Assembly: GCF_014467055.1 (NCBI RefSeq)
Contig: NZ_CP060696.1
Coordinates: 868,001-932,000 of the forward strand
Length of the DNA: 64,000 nucleotides
Source: Caproicibacterium amylolyticum
Lineage (GTDB): Bacteria; Bacillota; Clostridia; Oscillospirales; Acutalibacteraceae
Reading direction: 5' to 3'
Positions within the stretch are counted from its first letter, which is position 1, and each line of letters starts with the position of its first letter. A program made the translations under genes and the position numbers. Below, piece after piece: positions 44,094 to 53,018 of the stretch. The notes under the pieces are model-generated. The model searched no databases. It had not been told where the DNA came from and saw only the letters and a list, made by a program, of their open reading frames with translations.

Positions 44094-45592
44094 CCTGCTA
44101 ACCTCCTGTTTAAAATCTGACTTGCTTCTAACTTTGTTAATTCTGTGCAGTCAAAGCCCTTGCACATTCTGCTGACTAATCTCATTTGTTTTTCACTGGC
44201 AGGCTGTGCACCCCAACGCTTTGCTGCTGACACATCCCAAATGTACTTTTCTTTTGCGTAGTCACGGCACAGCATTTTGTAAGCGTTATCAAGTGCGTAC
44301 TGCATTGTAACAATTCGCCCTCCAAAATTGCATCTGCCCAATTTGTCAGCTGGGGGAATTGTCAGCCGTTTGTGCGGCAGGGAAAGCGTCATTCTGCCAT
44401 CCGGCTGCTTGAACCAGTTGACTCCATGTGTGTTGTATGACTGTGTCTTTGCCCATAAGTCAACGATTTCAACATTCCTTATCCAGCTTTCAGGACAATC
44501 ACTTAATGTGGTTGCCTTGTCTGGCAGGTCAAACAATAGTCCTTCTAGCTCCTGCTGCTTCTTTTCTGGCACGGGCGATAAATCTATTCCCAATAAAGAC
44601 GGAGCCGTACAGAGGCTTCTGGAGCCTGTTGCACCTACACAGTCAATCAGGTTTAGCTTGTCTTTACCCGGAGCCAGCCGCAACCCGCGTCCGACCATCT
44701 GCGTATATAGGCTGTCCGATTGTGTTGGCCTGGCAATAATAACCGTCTCGACTCGCGGAATGTCTGTGCCCTCGGTAAAAACCATGCAGTTAACAAGGCA
44801 GGGGATAGAACCATTTGCAAGCCCGTCAATTAATGCCTGCCGCTCTTTTGGAGGCGTTTTGCCAGACACTACAGCAGCACCTGAAATGCGTTTTGCAATT
44901 TCTTCGGACTGCTTGACAGATACTGCAAAAACAAGTGTTGCACCTATTGCCATATCTTTGTACGCCTGTGCTATAGCATCCGCAGTTCCGTCCATTGCTT
45001 CTTCCAGTTCTCCCGGCGCATAATCTCCGCCAGAAGTTTTGACGTGGCTCAGGTCATAGCCGATGTTGACACGCCGACAGTAGATGTCTGACAAGTACCC
45101 GTTTTGAATTCCCCATTTTAGATCCCGCTCAAACACAATATCTTGAAATACATCATCCAGCCGGACGGAGTCGGAGCGGTTAGGCGTTGCTGTGAAACCT
45201 ATCAATTGCCTGGGTTGAAAGTAATTGAAAATATCGTGATATGTTTTTGCCCCGGAATGATGTGCTTCGTCGCAAATAATCCGGTCAAATTCATCCGGTG
45301 CAAAGTTGTTCATTCGGTGCGTCATTGTCTGTACGCTTGCTGATACAACCGGTTCGCCGTGACTGTGCTGTGTGCCTAACTCAATCCCATAATCACAGTC
45401 AAAATATTTACGTGGTTGCGTTACTAATTCGCGCCGGTGCGAAAGGATAAGCGTGCGTCCAGTTCGCGGCAGGTTCGCAAACGTAACAGTCTTGCCTAGC
45501 CCGGTCGCCATAACTGCCAGCCATGCACCGGGGCCGGCATGAATAATTGAGTCAATGCATTCCTGCTGATATTCACGCAAATGTATATTCAT
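44090..45592 (-). CDS. DEAD/DEAH-box superfamily II helicase
   Basis: 500 residues. Motif I MATGLGKTVTFA (near residue 28), motif II DEAH (CDEAHHSG, near 110), motif III FTATPNRSD, motif VI QMVGRGLRL (near 300). The C-terminal 120 residues are specific to phage versions. Likely a replicative or recombination helicase working with the VRR-NUC nuclease. Confidence 0.92.
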   Translation of the reverse strand: MNIHLREYQQECIDSIIHAGPGAWLAVMATGLGKTVTFANLPRTGRTLILSHRRELVTQPRKYFDCDYGIELGTQHSHGEPVVSASVQTMTHRMNNFAPDEFDRIICDEAHHSGAKTYHDIFNYFQPRQLIGFTATPNRSDSVRLDDVFQDIVFERDLKWGIQNGYLSDIYCRRVNIGYDLSHVKTSGGDYAPGELEEAMDGTADAIAQAYKDMAIGATLVFAVSVKQSEEIAKRISGAAVVSGKTPPKERQALIDGLANGSIPCLVNCMVFTEGTDIPRVETVIIARPTQSDSLYTQMVGRGLRLAPGKDKLNLIDCVGATGSRSLCTAPSLLGIDLSPVPEKKQQELEGLLFDLPDKATTLSDCPESWIRNVEIVDLWAKTQSYNTHGVNWFKQPDGRMTLSLPHKRLTIPPADKLGRCNFGGRIVTMQYALDNAYKMLCRDYAKEKYIWDVSAAKRWGAQPASEKQMRLVSRMCKGFDCTELTKLEASQILNRRLAG

Positions 45593-45615
45593 GCAAAATA
45601 TATGCCTCCTTTATG

Positions 45616-45829
45616 TGTTGCCACTGTTTCCACCATGTTTCCACTGTGTGGCAACCGCTGTAACCCGCATTCCTATGCAATTCTTAACATGATGTTGCCA
45701 CTGTTGCCACTAAATCCCCCCAAAGTCCCAGAGGAAAAATTATTTTTTGAAATATATTGAAAAAATATTTCTTATAAATAACGCGTGTGTATTGCGGAAA
45801 AGGTGGCAACAGTGGCAACAATGGCAACA
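45616..45829. other. Iteron array, candidate phage replication origin
   Basis: Nine copies of a 9-mer TGTTGCCAC (or TGTTTCCAC). Five lie in direct orientation at 45616, 45625, 45636, 45693 and 45702. Four are inverted: GTGGCAAC at 45648, then GTGGCAACA at 45803 and 45812, and ATGGCAACA at 45821. Between 45730 and 45780 lies a very AT-rich tract. Located between helicase and primase genes in a 250-nt gap. Confidence 0.6.
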
Positions 45830-45848
45830 ATTTTTCTTAAAAAGAATT

Positions 45849-47711
45849 TTAGTTATTAAAAGGCAAATCTTCTTTACAAATATCCTCGTCAAAGCTGTCC
45901 ATAATTACCGCTATGCAGCGTACATTTGTAATTCCATTCACACGTTTCATGATTGTATACCGCTTAGTTGACTCTCCGCCTTGCAACTTCATCTTGCCAT
46001 TTTTACGCATCCATGCCTTGATTGGCTTCGGGTCGTACCCTGCATCTTTGCATACATTATCAAAAATTGTTGCAATAATATACGCTGTGTCCTGCTCAAT
46101 TACGCCGTAAACGTCGCCGAAATCGCCGTCAGCATGGGTGCGCATTTTGTTTGCATTCTGTGCCACCCAGTCGCAAATGTATGCATATCCGCGCTTGCCA
46201 ACGTTAACTTCGTCTTTCGTAACAAGGAAATGTCCGATTTCTTTGACGGTCAAATTTTGCCCATCCTGAAAAATCCAATCAGTAGCCAGCTTGTCCGCTG
46301 TTAAGATGCAAGCAGCAGCCATAGCCTGCTTTTCGGTAGATTCTGATTCACATAACTGCTTGAAAAATCCGTCGTACACATCCTGCGCATGTTCTTCCTG
46401 ATTGCACCCGTACAAATGGTTTACAAACTCTTTTCCAGCAAATCCATAGTTTTTGTATAGCAGATTGCACAGTGTATGGCCGTCTGTGACGATAGGACTA
46501 TCAGGGGATAACTCTATGCTGATAACGCGGTTTATCGCGCCTGCGCCGCTGCTAGACGTTGTCAGCGGGGTTTCACCGGTTGTTATCATGCAGTTCGCCC
46601 ATGTGGGAGTAATGTCAATGCCGCCGGATTTGTTTCCCCTGGTGCGTCCTTGCCCTTCTGAAAGCAAATACACAATGTCAAATTTGTTGCGTCCATGGGA
46701 ATCTTTTAAAAGCTGCAACTCGTCAATCATGTAAGGGCAGTGGTTAAAAAAGGCTGCTGACCGTTCAAGTCCGACCTGCGTCGCATTAAATGTTTGTATG
46801 TATGCACCACCCTGCCAGTGCGGGTCACCCCATACGGAAGCGGCGCACATCAAAGCAACTGTTTTGCCGCTGCCTGACTCCCCAGACCAGATATGCACAA
46901 AGAATGGGTTAATGTTAAGAGGGGAAACAAGAGCACTTGCGAATGCAGCAGCAATCGTTATGCGCAATTCTATGGTCGTGCCTCGCAGCCCTTGCATGAG
47001 CTGAACCCATTTATCACGGTCTCCATGTTCATGCATTGCTGCATATGCCTTTCCGCATTTCTCGTCACCGTCAAATGTAATTTCCGGTACATAAGGCGAA
47101 AAGCCTATGTCTTTTATCATGCCCAATCGGCTGACTGACTGCACTTCTGGTATTAAATCCAGATTCAAATTTTCAAGATTGAACAGGTAATCAACCAAGT
47201 TTTTAGCTGTTTCGGAAGTAACTGAAATCCCACAGCCTGCCAACTCCACAATTTTCCGGCTGTTCGATGTGACAAGTTTTGGAACTACAACGTGCCGCCA
47301 ACGCCGATCTCCTTTTGTATACGATAACTCCAGCTTTTCTTCACCTGTGTCAATGTTTACAACTCGCTTTGTAATCGTAATAGGGCAGGCGGCCGCAACT
47401 TCTGATTCACCATAACGTGCGTCTTTGTAAATTCCACTATCGTCTGCTTTCCATGTGCCAGACCGTAGCTCAATAGGCTGGTTTGAGAAATTTGTTTTTT
47501 CACACATATCAATGATTTTTGAGCCGCTTTTTGGTTCGGATTCAGAAACAAACGACTTCCAAAGCTGCGAAAAATGTTTTACGCCAACACTGCTAGCGTT
47601 TTTTTCAAGTTTGTTATATGCCTGCTGTCGCTCAAAATTACTGTCAATATTAAGTACTTCTTCATACGGTACCGGAGTGTCAAAATCTTCCAACTTGTAG
47701 TTGTATTCCAA
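45849..47711 (-). CDS. DUF927-type primase/helicase
   Basis: 620 residues. The DUF927 domain has Walker A HIWSGESGSGKTVALMCAASVWG-like sequence near residue 275 and Walker B-like PYMIDELQLLKD near 335, then GNKSGGIDITPTWANCMITTGETP. The N-terminal 150 residues are variable. In prophages and plasmids such proteins serve as replication helicase or primase-helicase. Next to the iteron array. Confidence 0.88.
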   Translation of the reverse strand: MEYNYKLEDFDTPVPYEEVLNIDSNFERQQAYNKLEKNASSVGVKHFSQLWKSFVSESEPKSGSKIIDMCEKTNFSNQPIELRSGTWKADDSGIYKDARYGESEVAAACPITITKRVVNIDTGEEKLELSYTKGDRRWRHVVVPKLVTSNSRKIVELAGCGISVTSETAKNLVDYLFNLENLNLDLIPEVQSVSRLGMIKDIGFSPYVPEITFDGDEKCGKAYAAMHEHGDRDKWVQLMQGLRGTTIELRITIAAAFASALVSPLNINPFFVHIWSGESGSGKTVALMCAASVWGDPHWQGGAYIQTFNATQVGLERSAAFFNHCPYMIDELQLLKDSHGRNKFDIVYLLSEGQGRTRGNKSGGIDITPTWANCMITTGETPLTTSSSGAGAINRVISIELSPDSPIVTDGHTLCNLLYKNYGFAGKEFVNHLYGCNQEEHAQDVYDGFFKQLCESESTEKQAMAAACILTADKLATDWIFQDGQNLTVKEIGHFLVTKDEVNVGKRGYAYICDWVAQNANKMRTHADGDFGDVYGVIEQDTAYIIATIFDNVCKDAGYDPKPIKAWMRKNGKMKLQGGESTKRYTIMKRVNGITNVRCIAVIMDSFDEDICKEDLPFNN

Positions 47712-47770
47712 ATGATTATTTCACCGCTTTCCGAGCCTGTACCAACCCGCCCACCCGGCTCTAAAAATAA

Positions 47771-48061
47771 TTATTCTATGCTTCCAAATCCGCCAGCAAA
47801 AAGCAGCTTTAAAATATTGCTTTCTGGTTTGACGATACGGCTTGTTATTTCGTTCTTACCTAGCTTGACTTCAAAGGTGCGGTGTACTGTGTGTATGAAC
47901 ACTTTGAATCCTTGTTCAAAAAGCTTTGTAGACAAGAGCACAAGCTGAGTAGTATGCACAACCTCGTCGTTCCATATTGCCATTCTTGAACTGTAAAAGT
48001 CGTGGTATACTTTTGTATAGGGTTCACAATTGCTGCCAAAGTAGAAATGGATCTCTTTCAT
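47771..48061 (-). CDS. Small phage protein of unknown function
   Basis: 96 residues, no recognised domain. ATG 48061 has AAGGAGG upstream; the longer open frame to 48274 overlaps the SSB-like gene and is a shadow. Aromatic, basic; perhaps nucleic-acid associated. Confidence 0.65.
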   Translation of the reverse strand: MKEIHFYFGSNCEPYTKVYHDFYSSRMAIWNDEVVHTTQLVLLSTKLFEQGFKVFIHTVHRTFEVKLGKNEITSRIVKPESNILKLLFAGGFGSIE

Positions 48062-48074
48062 TCTTATGTCCTCC

Positions 48075-48662
48075 TTAAAACGGTAAATCGTCCTCGTCAG
48101 GAAGCGTCTGAAAATCTCCCTGCTGCTGCGTCTGTGGCTTGTCATTAACTGCCAGAGGCTTGTCCTTCGGCGTATCCAGCTTTTCAATGCCATTGACCGG
48201 CACAAACCTATAAGGCTGTGTTTTCCATCCGGAACGGCCATTGTATGCCCATTCTGTATTGCGGAACCGTACACCGATTCTTTTACCTTTTAATGTTGCT
48301 TCGTCCCAGTTCCATTTATAGCCCGGATTGCTGGCTTCGATAGCTTCAATAATTCCTTTAAAAATCGCGGCCGTTTTGCGTGCTTGGTCGGAATCCTCGT
48401 TAGTGGGGCAGTAGGGGCGCAGACAGCCTTTCCATTTCTGGTCTCCCCATTGCGCTTGGTTGCGGTAATCATTGGCATAAAAACCCTTAAATTCTCCCTC
48501 ATCAATGTCAACACTGATTTCCAGCTTGTCAAATTTCCCGTTTTTCCCGTCATATGTAACTATTTTTGCACCCTTAATCTTGCAAATGTAGTTGCCTGCC
48601 GGGAGCGTCTGTGCTTCTCCGGATGCTGCCTGTATTTTGTCCCAATCGTTATATTTCTGCAT
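48075..48662 (-). CDS. SSB-like phage protein with acidic C-terminal tip (DUF669 type)
   Basis: 195 residues. N-terminal OB-like part with LPAGNYICKIKGAKI and GEFKGFYANDYRNQAQWG, then a linker rich in Gln/Pro and a C-terminal tip DEDDLPF, like the protein-recruiting tail of SSB. Directly follows the Sak4-like gene; probably coats single-stranded DNA for it. Confidence 0.8.
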   Translation of the reverse strand: MQKYNDWDKIQAASGEAQTLPAGNYICKIKGAKIVTYDGKNGKFDKLEISVDIDEGEFKGFYANDYRNQAQWGDQKWKGCLRPYCPTNEDSDQARKTAAIFKGIIEAIEASNPGYKWNWDEATLKGKRIGVRFRNTEWAYNGRSGWKTQPYRFVPVNGIEKLDTPKDKPLAVNDKPQTQQQGDFQTLPDEDDLPF

Positions 48663-49290
48663 TATTAGTACCTCCAAAATTGTAGTATTCGCGGATTACT
48701 GCATCCACGGCTTTCAAATCATTGTCTATCAGGTCTGGTTCAAACATGCCCAGCGGCGACTTTGTAATGTCACCCTCGCCGCTGCTGTGTGTGCGAAAAT
48801 AATACTTGCCCGATTCAACATAGGTGTGAAGCGTGATTGTAACTTTGCCCTCAACACACAGCTTTTCATGTACCAGTTTGCCAACCGTGCGGGGCGTTTC
48901 ATGTCCGGACTCGTCGCGCTCAACGTGGCTCATAAGGTACAAAATACAATCATCTGGTAGTTGTGGGGCGATTTCAAATAGTCCACTGTAATCAGATGCC
49001 ATATCGGTAAATTTTCCGTACCCAGTTTCAGAAGAGCGGCGCATAAACTGGTCTGTCATAAGATACTGAATATCGTCTAGCACGATTGCTTTGTTGCCAT
49101 GTTTGACAGCCCCAAAGATAGCTTTTTGTACTGCCGCATAATCGTTCGTGTTGTATGGCTTTAGCTTTGTGCGAAATGGCAATGGCTTTTTTGCAACGTT
49201 GATAATGGCAATTTCTCCCGGCTGAAAGTTTCGCAGGGAAGTGGTCTTTCCGCTGCCTGACTCTCCGAGAATTAAAACGGATATGCCCAT
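48649..49290 (-). CDS. RecA-fold ATPase, Sak4-like recombinase (AAA_24)
   Basis: 213 residues. Walker A LILGESGSGKTTSLRNF at residues 5-21, Walker B AIVLDDIQYLMTD near 70, sensor region YLMSHVERDESG. This is the compact phage nucleotide-binding group that includes the single-strand annealing protein Sak4, which works with its own SSB. The SSB-like neighbour supports that reading. Confidence 0.85.
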   Translation of the reverse strand: MGISVLILGESGSGKTTSLRNFQPGEIAIINVAKKPLPFRTKLKPYNTNDYAAVQKAIFGAVKHGNKAIVLDDIQYLMTDQFMRRSSETGYGKFTDMASDYSGLFEIAPQLPDDCILYLMSHVERDESGHETPRTVGKLVHEKLCVEGKVTITLHTYVESGKYYFRTHSSGEGDITKSPLGMFEPDLIDNDLKAVDAVIREYYNFGGTNNAEI

Positions 49291-49293
49291 TAT

Positions 49294-49506
49294 TTACACC
49301 TCCTCAAATTTTAGCGGACACCATTCCTGCCGTGCTCCGATATCTGCTATCCAATCACCAGTCAGGCGACAGCTATACCGTTTGAATGGTTCTTCAAACC
49401 GCAAGAATAGGGGACACCAGCGGCAACAAACATCACCGTTTGGGAAATACACTGGCACAATTGCAGTGCCGGTTTCGTAGTGCGTGACTGTCTTAGGCAT
49501 TTGCAT
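49294..49506 (-). CDS. Small Cys-rich phage protein
   Basis: 70 residues with four Cys (DVCCRWCPLF, YSCRLTG, EWCPLKF). Common in clostridial prophages next to the AAA ATPase; function unknown. GAGGTG precedes the ATG. Confidence 0.7.
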   Translation of the reverse strand: MQMPKTVTHYETGTAIVPVYFPNGDVCCRWCPLFLRFEEPFKRYSCRLTGDWIADIGARQEWCPLKFEEV

Positions 49507-49831
49507 AGTAGCACCTCACAGTTTGCGAAAAATCTGTTTGTCTCGCCCGCAAAAAGTCCTGTACAACATCGGAATATGCGCCAGACGAAACATATTTAAT
49601 GAAGTCATGCAACGTCTCATAGTCTCCTGCTATGTATTCCTCTGCGTACTTTTCATAGTTGTTTATGCAGTAATCAGCAAAGCAATCGTTGCATACTGTG
49701 TCATCGCCAATGGTTATAACTTCTCCAGCATCAATGCCACAATGGCACATGCAACATTCAACATCATGTGGGTATTCCGGAGGAAGCATTTTGTCATATG
49801 CTCGTTGCGCAGCAGGATAGTTATCAAACAT
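49493..49831 (-). CDS. Zinc-ribbon phage protein of unknown function
   Basis: 112 residues. An N-terminal zinc ribbon (CCMCHCGIDAGEVITIGDDTVCNDC) is followed by a helical acidic part. Overlaps its neighbour genes by a few bases on both sides. Confidence 0.7.
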   Translation of the reverse strand: MFDNYPAAQRAYDKMLPPEYPHDVECCMCHCGIDAGEVITIGDDTVCNDCFADYCINNYEKYAEEYIAGDYETLHDFIKYVSSGAYSDVVQDFLRARQTDFSQTVRCYYANA

Positions 49832-50414
49832 CTTTCTGTTCCCTCCATTTCAGATATGCGGCAATATCAAGCGGGTGTTTGAGCGTGTATTCACTAGTGA
49901 TATGAGGGAATAACGATGTTGGAAGAAACATTTGTGTTTCTTTGTATTCTCCTTTTGAAAACATCATCACAGAGTCATGATTTTGAGTAACGCAGGCGGC
50001 ATTGCGACTATATGAGTTGTACCATTTCAACGCTTCCACTTCTGCGTCTGTGAAATCAGGGTAGGAGGGAAGACGTTCAATGTGGCGTTCGCCATTAATG
50101 CAGCTAAATATAGAATAAATTTCATTATATGTAGTGGATGTAAAGCCATAGCTGTCTTTAATAATTCCGCTCTCAGCTATGCAATGAGGGTTCCTGCCAG
50201 CCCCGGGCAAATTGAACTTTTCCTCAACTTCCAACGGCTGCTCAGGACAGAGCAGATAACAGATTTTCGGGCGGTCTGGCTTGGCAATGATCCAGTCTTG
50301 CGGGTGGCACGTTGCTGAGCAGGCCCCATAAAATTTGCAGTCGCTGCATACTTCATGCTTTGCACATTCGCTCTGAAATTCCTTAACGGTCAAGAACGGG
50401 CTCATTTTGTTCAT
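49824..50414 (-). CDS. Phage protein with N-terminal Cys cluster, unknown function
   Basis: 196 residues. Cys cluster near the start (CAKHEVCSDCKFYGACSATC), then mixed alpha/beta sequence without a recognised domain. Confidence 0.65.
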   Translation of the reverse strand: MNKMSPFLTVKEFQSECAKHEVCSDCKFYGACSATCHPQDWIIAKPDRPKICYLLCPEQPLEVEEKFNLPGAGRNPHCIAESGIIKDSYGFTSTTYNEIYSIFSCINGERHIERLPSYPDFTDAEVEALKWYNSYSRNAACVTQNHDSVMMFSKGEYKETQMFLPTSLFPHITSEYTLKHPLDIAAYLKWREQKDV

Positions 50415-50453
50415 TTGACATTTCCTTTCATCTGTTTTAAAATAGCGATAGTT

Positions 50454-50774
50454 TTATTTTGTGTGTGCCGTTGTCAGGGTTGCAGCCTTGGCAGCGGCTT
50501 TTTCTTTGTCACGTTTCCGGCGCGCTATGCACTGGCAATGCTTCGAGCAATAGACCTGACGTGTTGAGCGCGGCACAAATTGTTTGCCGCAGACGGGGCA
50601 GACGCGCGGAGGTATAACTGGCGGCCTACGGCGTACGGAATCTCGCCCCAATCCAACTGCTTCAAGATAGCAGGTTTCTTCCGACGTCTGGTGCTTGTGG
50701 TTCCCGCCGTCGCAATGCGGTAATTTGCAGCTAAGGCAAGTTTGTGGTGTGATGTGGCTGTACGGACAGGACAT
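50454..50774 (-). CDS. Cys-rich zinc-finger phage protein
   Basis: 106 residues. N-terminal Cys/His cluster (CPYSHITPQTCLSCKLPHC) and a C-terminal MYM/FCS-like finger (CPVCGKQFVPRSTRQVYCSKHC) with a basic tail. Probably nucleic acid binding. Confidence 0.7.
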   Translation of the reverse strand: MSCPYSHITPQTCLSCKLPHCDGGNHKHQTSEETCYLEAVGLGRDSVRRRPPVIPPRVCPVCGKQFVPRSTRQVYCSKHCQCIARRKRDKEKAAAKAATLTTAHTK

Positions 50775-50931
50775 TGCTTTTTACCTCCTCATCAATTTCT
50801 ATTTGCAGGGCTTCGGCGCGCTGGAATAAGCGGATGGAGTCTGGGAAGCGGGTCTGATAATCACTTGCCTGCCGGATGCAATTCTCACGTTCTGCCTGCA
50901 AACGTTGTACTTTTGACAAGCTATTTTCCAT
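50731..50931 (-). CDS. Small coiled-coil phage protein
   Basis: 66 residues, helical (SLSKVQRLQAERENCIRQAS). Start at 50931 has GGAGG upstream. Function unknown. Confidence 0.6.
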   Translation of the reverse strand: MENSLSKVQRLQAERENCIRQASDYQTRFPDSIRLFQRAEALQIEIDEEVKSNVLSVQPHHTTNLP

Positions 50932-51115
50932 TATGTATCCTCCTTTGAATTTTGAAATATCGGTCACTGCTGTACGCCTGCAAACCAATGTCTGCCTGCT
51001 TTGCCTGATTGAGCGTCTGCCGGTACTGCGTGTACGCTATGTAATCTTTGCACTGTCCGTGGCAATGTAGCCTGCGCCGCTGGCAGAGATAGCAGGGGTT
51101 ATCTGACATAATCAT
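50921..51115 (-). CDS. Small Cys-rich phage protein
   Basis: 64 residues; CYLCQRRRLHCHGQCKDYIAY at the N-terminus is a likely metal-binding knuckle. GGAGGG 7 nt before the ATG at 51115 fixes the start. Overlaps the methyltransferase stop. Confidence 0.65.
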   Translation of the reverse strand: MIMSDNPCYLCQRRRLHCHGQCKDYIAYTQYRQTLNQAKQADIGLQAYSSDRYFKIQRRIHNGK

Positions 51116-51744
51116 TTGTTTGCCCTCCAAAAGGCTTCTGCAAAACCGGGTGGGGTAATGGCTCTGAAATCTGCATCGGTCTGTGGATGCGCCCATGCAA
51201 GCTGTGGAATAAGTGCTTGTGCGGATTTGTGCAGATATGCAAAATTGGGCTTGCCACGTCCGGGTCGCGTGTAGAGCGGTAACTTGTCCGGGACGCCGTC
51301 CCAGCTACTATATAGCTTTTTGGGTGGCACAAACCTGCCCCATATAGCTGTGCGCTTAGTCCACGGGTCGCTGTATTCCCACGGCTGGAATATTAACTGC
51401 GGTCTGCCCATGTAGTCTATCAAGTGGCCTACCGGGTTTTCCAACGCCCACCATTGCGGCTTGCACATTGCGATTATCCGTAAGCAGGCAACCACCGTAG
51501 TAAGTCCGACATCAAAATGTCTTTCACGATTTTCCGCTTTGCAATTAAGTAAGCTAAATTCCGTGCACGGCGGTGCCGCTAGTATACCGTAAACATTTTC
51601 CGGTGGCTCATATGTACACACGTCGTTATCAGGCAAGGTAATCAGCCGCACGTCGTAACCAGCCTCTTTGTATGGTCTACTCCATGAGCCTGTCCCGCCA
51701 CACAGGTCAAGGATTATCTTGCCGCTGTTGTTCGGCGCGGTCAT
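51112..51744 (-). CDS. Phage DNA (cytosine-5) methyltransferase-like protein, short
   Basis: 210 residues. Motif I ILDLCGGTGSWSRPYKEAG, motif IV AAPPCTEFS with the catalytic PPC Cys, motif VI WALENPVGHL. A typical C5 methyltransferase is over 300 residues; the target-recognition region is very short here. It may methylate phage DNA to escape restriction. Next to a Lar-like anti-restriction gene. Confidence 0.8.
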   Translation of the reverse strand: MTAPNNSGKIILDLCGGTGSWSRPYKEAGYDVRLITLPDNDVCTYEPPENVYGILAAPPCTEFSLLNCKAENRERHFDVGLTTVVACLRIIAMCKPQWWALENPVGHLIDYMGRPQLIFQPWEYSDPWTKRTAIWGRFVPPKKLYSSWDGVPDKLPLYTRPGRGKPNFAYLHKSAQALIPQLAWAHPQTDADFRAITPPGFAEAFWRANK

Positions 51745-52097
51745 GGGGTAGGCTCCTGTGGATTGTCGAGTAGTGACCCGCAGAATGGGCAAATTTCAGC
51801 ACCATCAAGTTCTGCAAGCATTTTGCTATATCCTTCAATCTCACCTAAGTCGTGTTCTTTATGCCCAGTTATGTCCCACACCATTCCGTCGCGCGAATCA
51901 TCTCGGAATGTCCATCCGAGCGTTTGGTACAGAAAATTGCTCACAGCTTGAAAATCTTTTGCGTACCAACGCATGGTACGCGTATCTTTACAATCCTTTG
52001 CGGCCACGTACTTGCTCCATATGTCCGCAAGCCCGAACGCACACTGCTTTTTGATGTCCTCATCATCAAGGTTTTGCACATACTCAACTTTCATCAT
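51741..52097 (-). CDS. Small phage protein with C-terminal zinc knuckle
   Basis: 118 residues, helical, ending in EICPFCGSLL, a two-Cys knuckle. No family recognised. Start at 52097 or 52094 (two ATG) follows GAAGAAGGTG. Confidence 0.6.
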   Translation of the reverse strand: MMKVEYVQNLDDEDIKKQCAFGLADIWSKYVAAKDCKDTRTMRWYAKDFQAVSNFLYQTLGWTFRDDSRDGMVWDITGHKEHDLGEIEGYSKMLAELDGAEICPFCGSLLDNPQEPTP

Positions 52098-52515
52098 TTT
52101 CACCTTCTTCCGGCGGGCGGCGGTAAACTGCGCTATCTCCGTTAGTAATTGACGTTTCATAAATTGTACCGTCAACACCTGCCAGACTAATCGTTTCGCG
52201 GAACTGCGGCTCTACCCTGTACCAGCCATTAGGGCATAATACGTCTTTTGACTCTACCCATACCCACTGACCTATCATCTTCCGCAGCTCGTCCACCGTC
52301 AGCAGTTCATTTGGCTGCTGGGTGCGGCGGTTCCAGGCTTTTGCTGCTGAAATTTTCATGGATTTTTCTATTGCTACCGGGCCAGTAAAAACGGGTGCAG
52401 CTGCTCCACATTGTTCACAATCATATCCAACAAGTACGCATCCTTGCGATATCTGTTTTCTGTTATAACGTGCTTCTCCCCCGCAAAATGGGCACGGCTT
52501 CAATTCTTCACTCAT
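52084..52515 (-). CDS. Lar-like restriction alleviation protein, fused to a C-terminal extension
   Basis: 143 residues. The first 60 match the Lar restriction alleviation family (LKPCPFCGGEARYN, then CEQCGAAAPVF, AAKAWNRR). Lar family members modulate type I restriction or help methylation. The remaining 80 residues form a separate part (DELRKMIGQWVWVESKDVLCPNGWYRVEP) seen in other phage proteins. Confidence 0.8.
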   Translation of the reverse strand: MSEELKPCPFCGGEARYNRKQISQGCVLVGYDCEQCGAAAPVFTGPVAIEKSMKISAAKAWNRRTQQPNELLTVDELRKMIGQWVWVESKDVLCPNGWYRVEPQFRETISLAGVDGTIYETSITNGDSAVYRRPPEEGENDES

Positions 52516-52864
52516 TGCTTTCCTCCTTTTCGTCCATCTTTGCGCCGCACTGCGGGCAGTAATGCGAGCCTGTAAATGCCAAAGGATTTATTTTTGTGTT
52601 TGTTGGTAAATTATTGTTCCTTGCGTGGCAGTTTGAGCAAAGATAAGCACCGAGTCCCCAATCCATTCCGTCTTTGTCATACTCCCAGTGTGCGTGTACC
52701 GCTGTCACAGCATCGGCAGTGGGAGTTTGTTTAATAAGTTTCTGAATTTTCAGATGTGCCATCAAATTTGGGAGTGCCAATTCCGTTCCTTCCACTTTTT
52801 CAAGTGTATTATTGTAAGCTTCATTATCATTCGTTGCCATTTCATCTGCATCAACCAATCGCAT
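52508..52864 (-). CDS. Conserved phage protein, MRL(I/V)DAD type with zinc ribbon
   Basis: 118 residues. Start MRLVDADEMATND, middle LIKQTPTADAVTAVHAHWEYDKDG and a zinc ribbon at the C-terminus (CSNCHAR and CPQCGAKM). Very common in clostridial phages, function unknown. Confidence 0.75.
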   Translation of the reverse strand: MRLVDADEMATNDNEAYNNTLEKVEGTELALPNLMAHLKIQKLIKQTPTADAVTAVHAHWEYDKDGMDWGLGAYLCSNCHARNNNLPTNTKINPLAFTGSHYCPQCGAKMDEKEESNE

Positions 52865-53018
52865 TGTTTTCCTCCTTCTTATCCGCAAGGTCTATTAAAG
52901 TGTGCGCATATTTTCGCATCTTGTCACGCTGTGCTTCTGAAAACTTCGAGTTGTCGCATACCTGTTGCATAATGATGGTAGCTGCAAAAATCAGCGCTGT
53001 TTCTGTTTCTTTATTCAT
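52851..53018 (-). CDS. 55-residue helical phage protein
   Basis: Short gene with AAGGAGG before the ATG at 53018. Product starts MNKETETALIFAATIIMQQV and is fully helical and charged at the C-terminus. Overlaps both neighbours by a few bases, as expected in this operon. Confidence 0.65.
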   Translation of the reverse strand: MNKETETALIFAATIIMQQVCDNSKFSEAQRDKMRKYAHTLIDLADKKEENNAIG

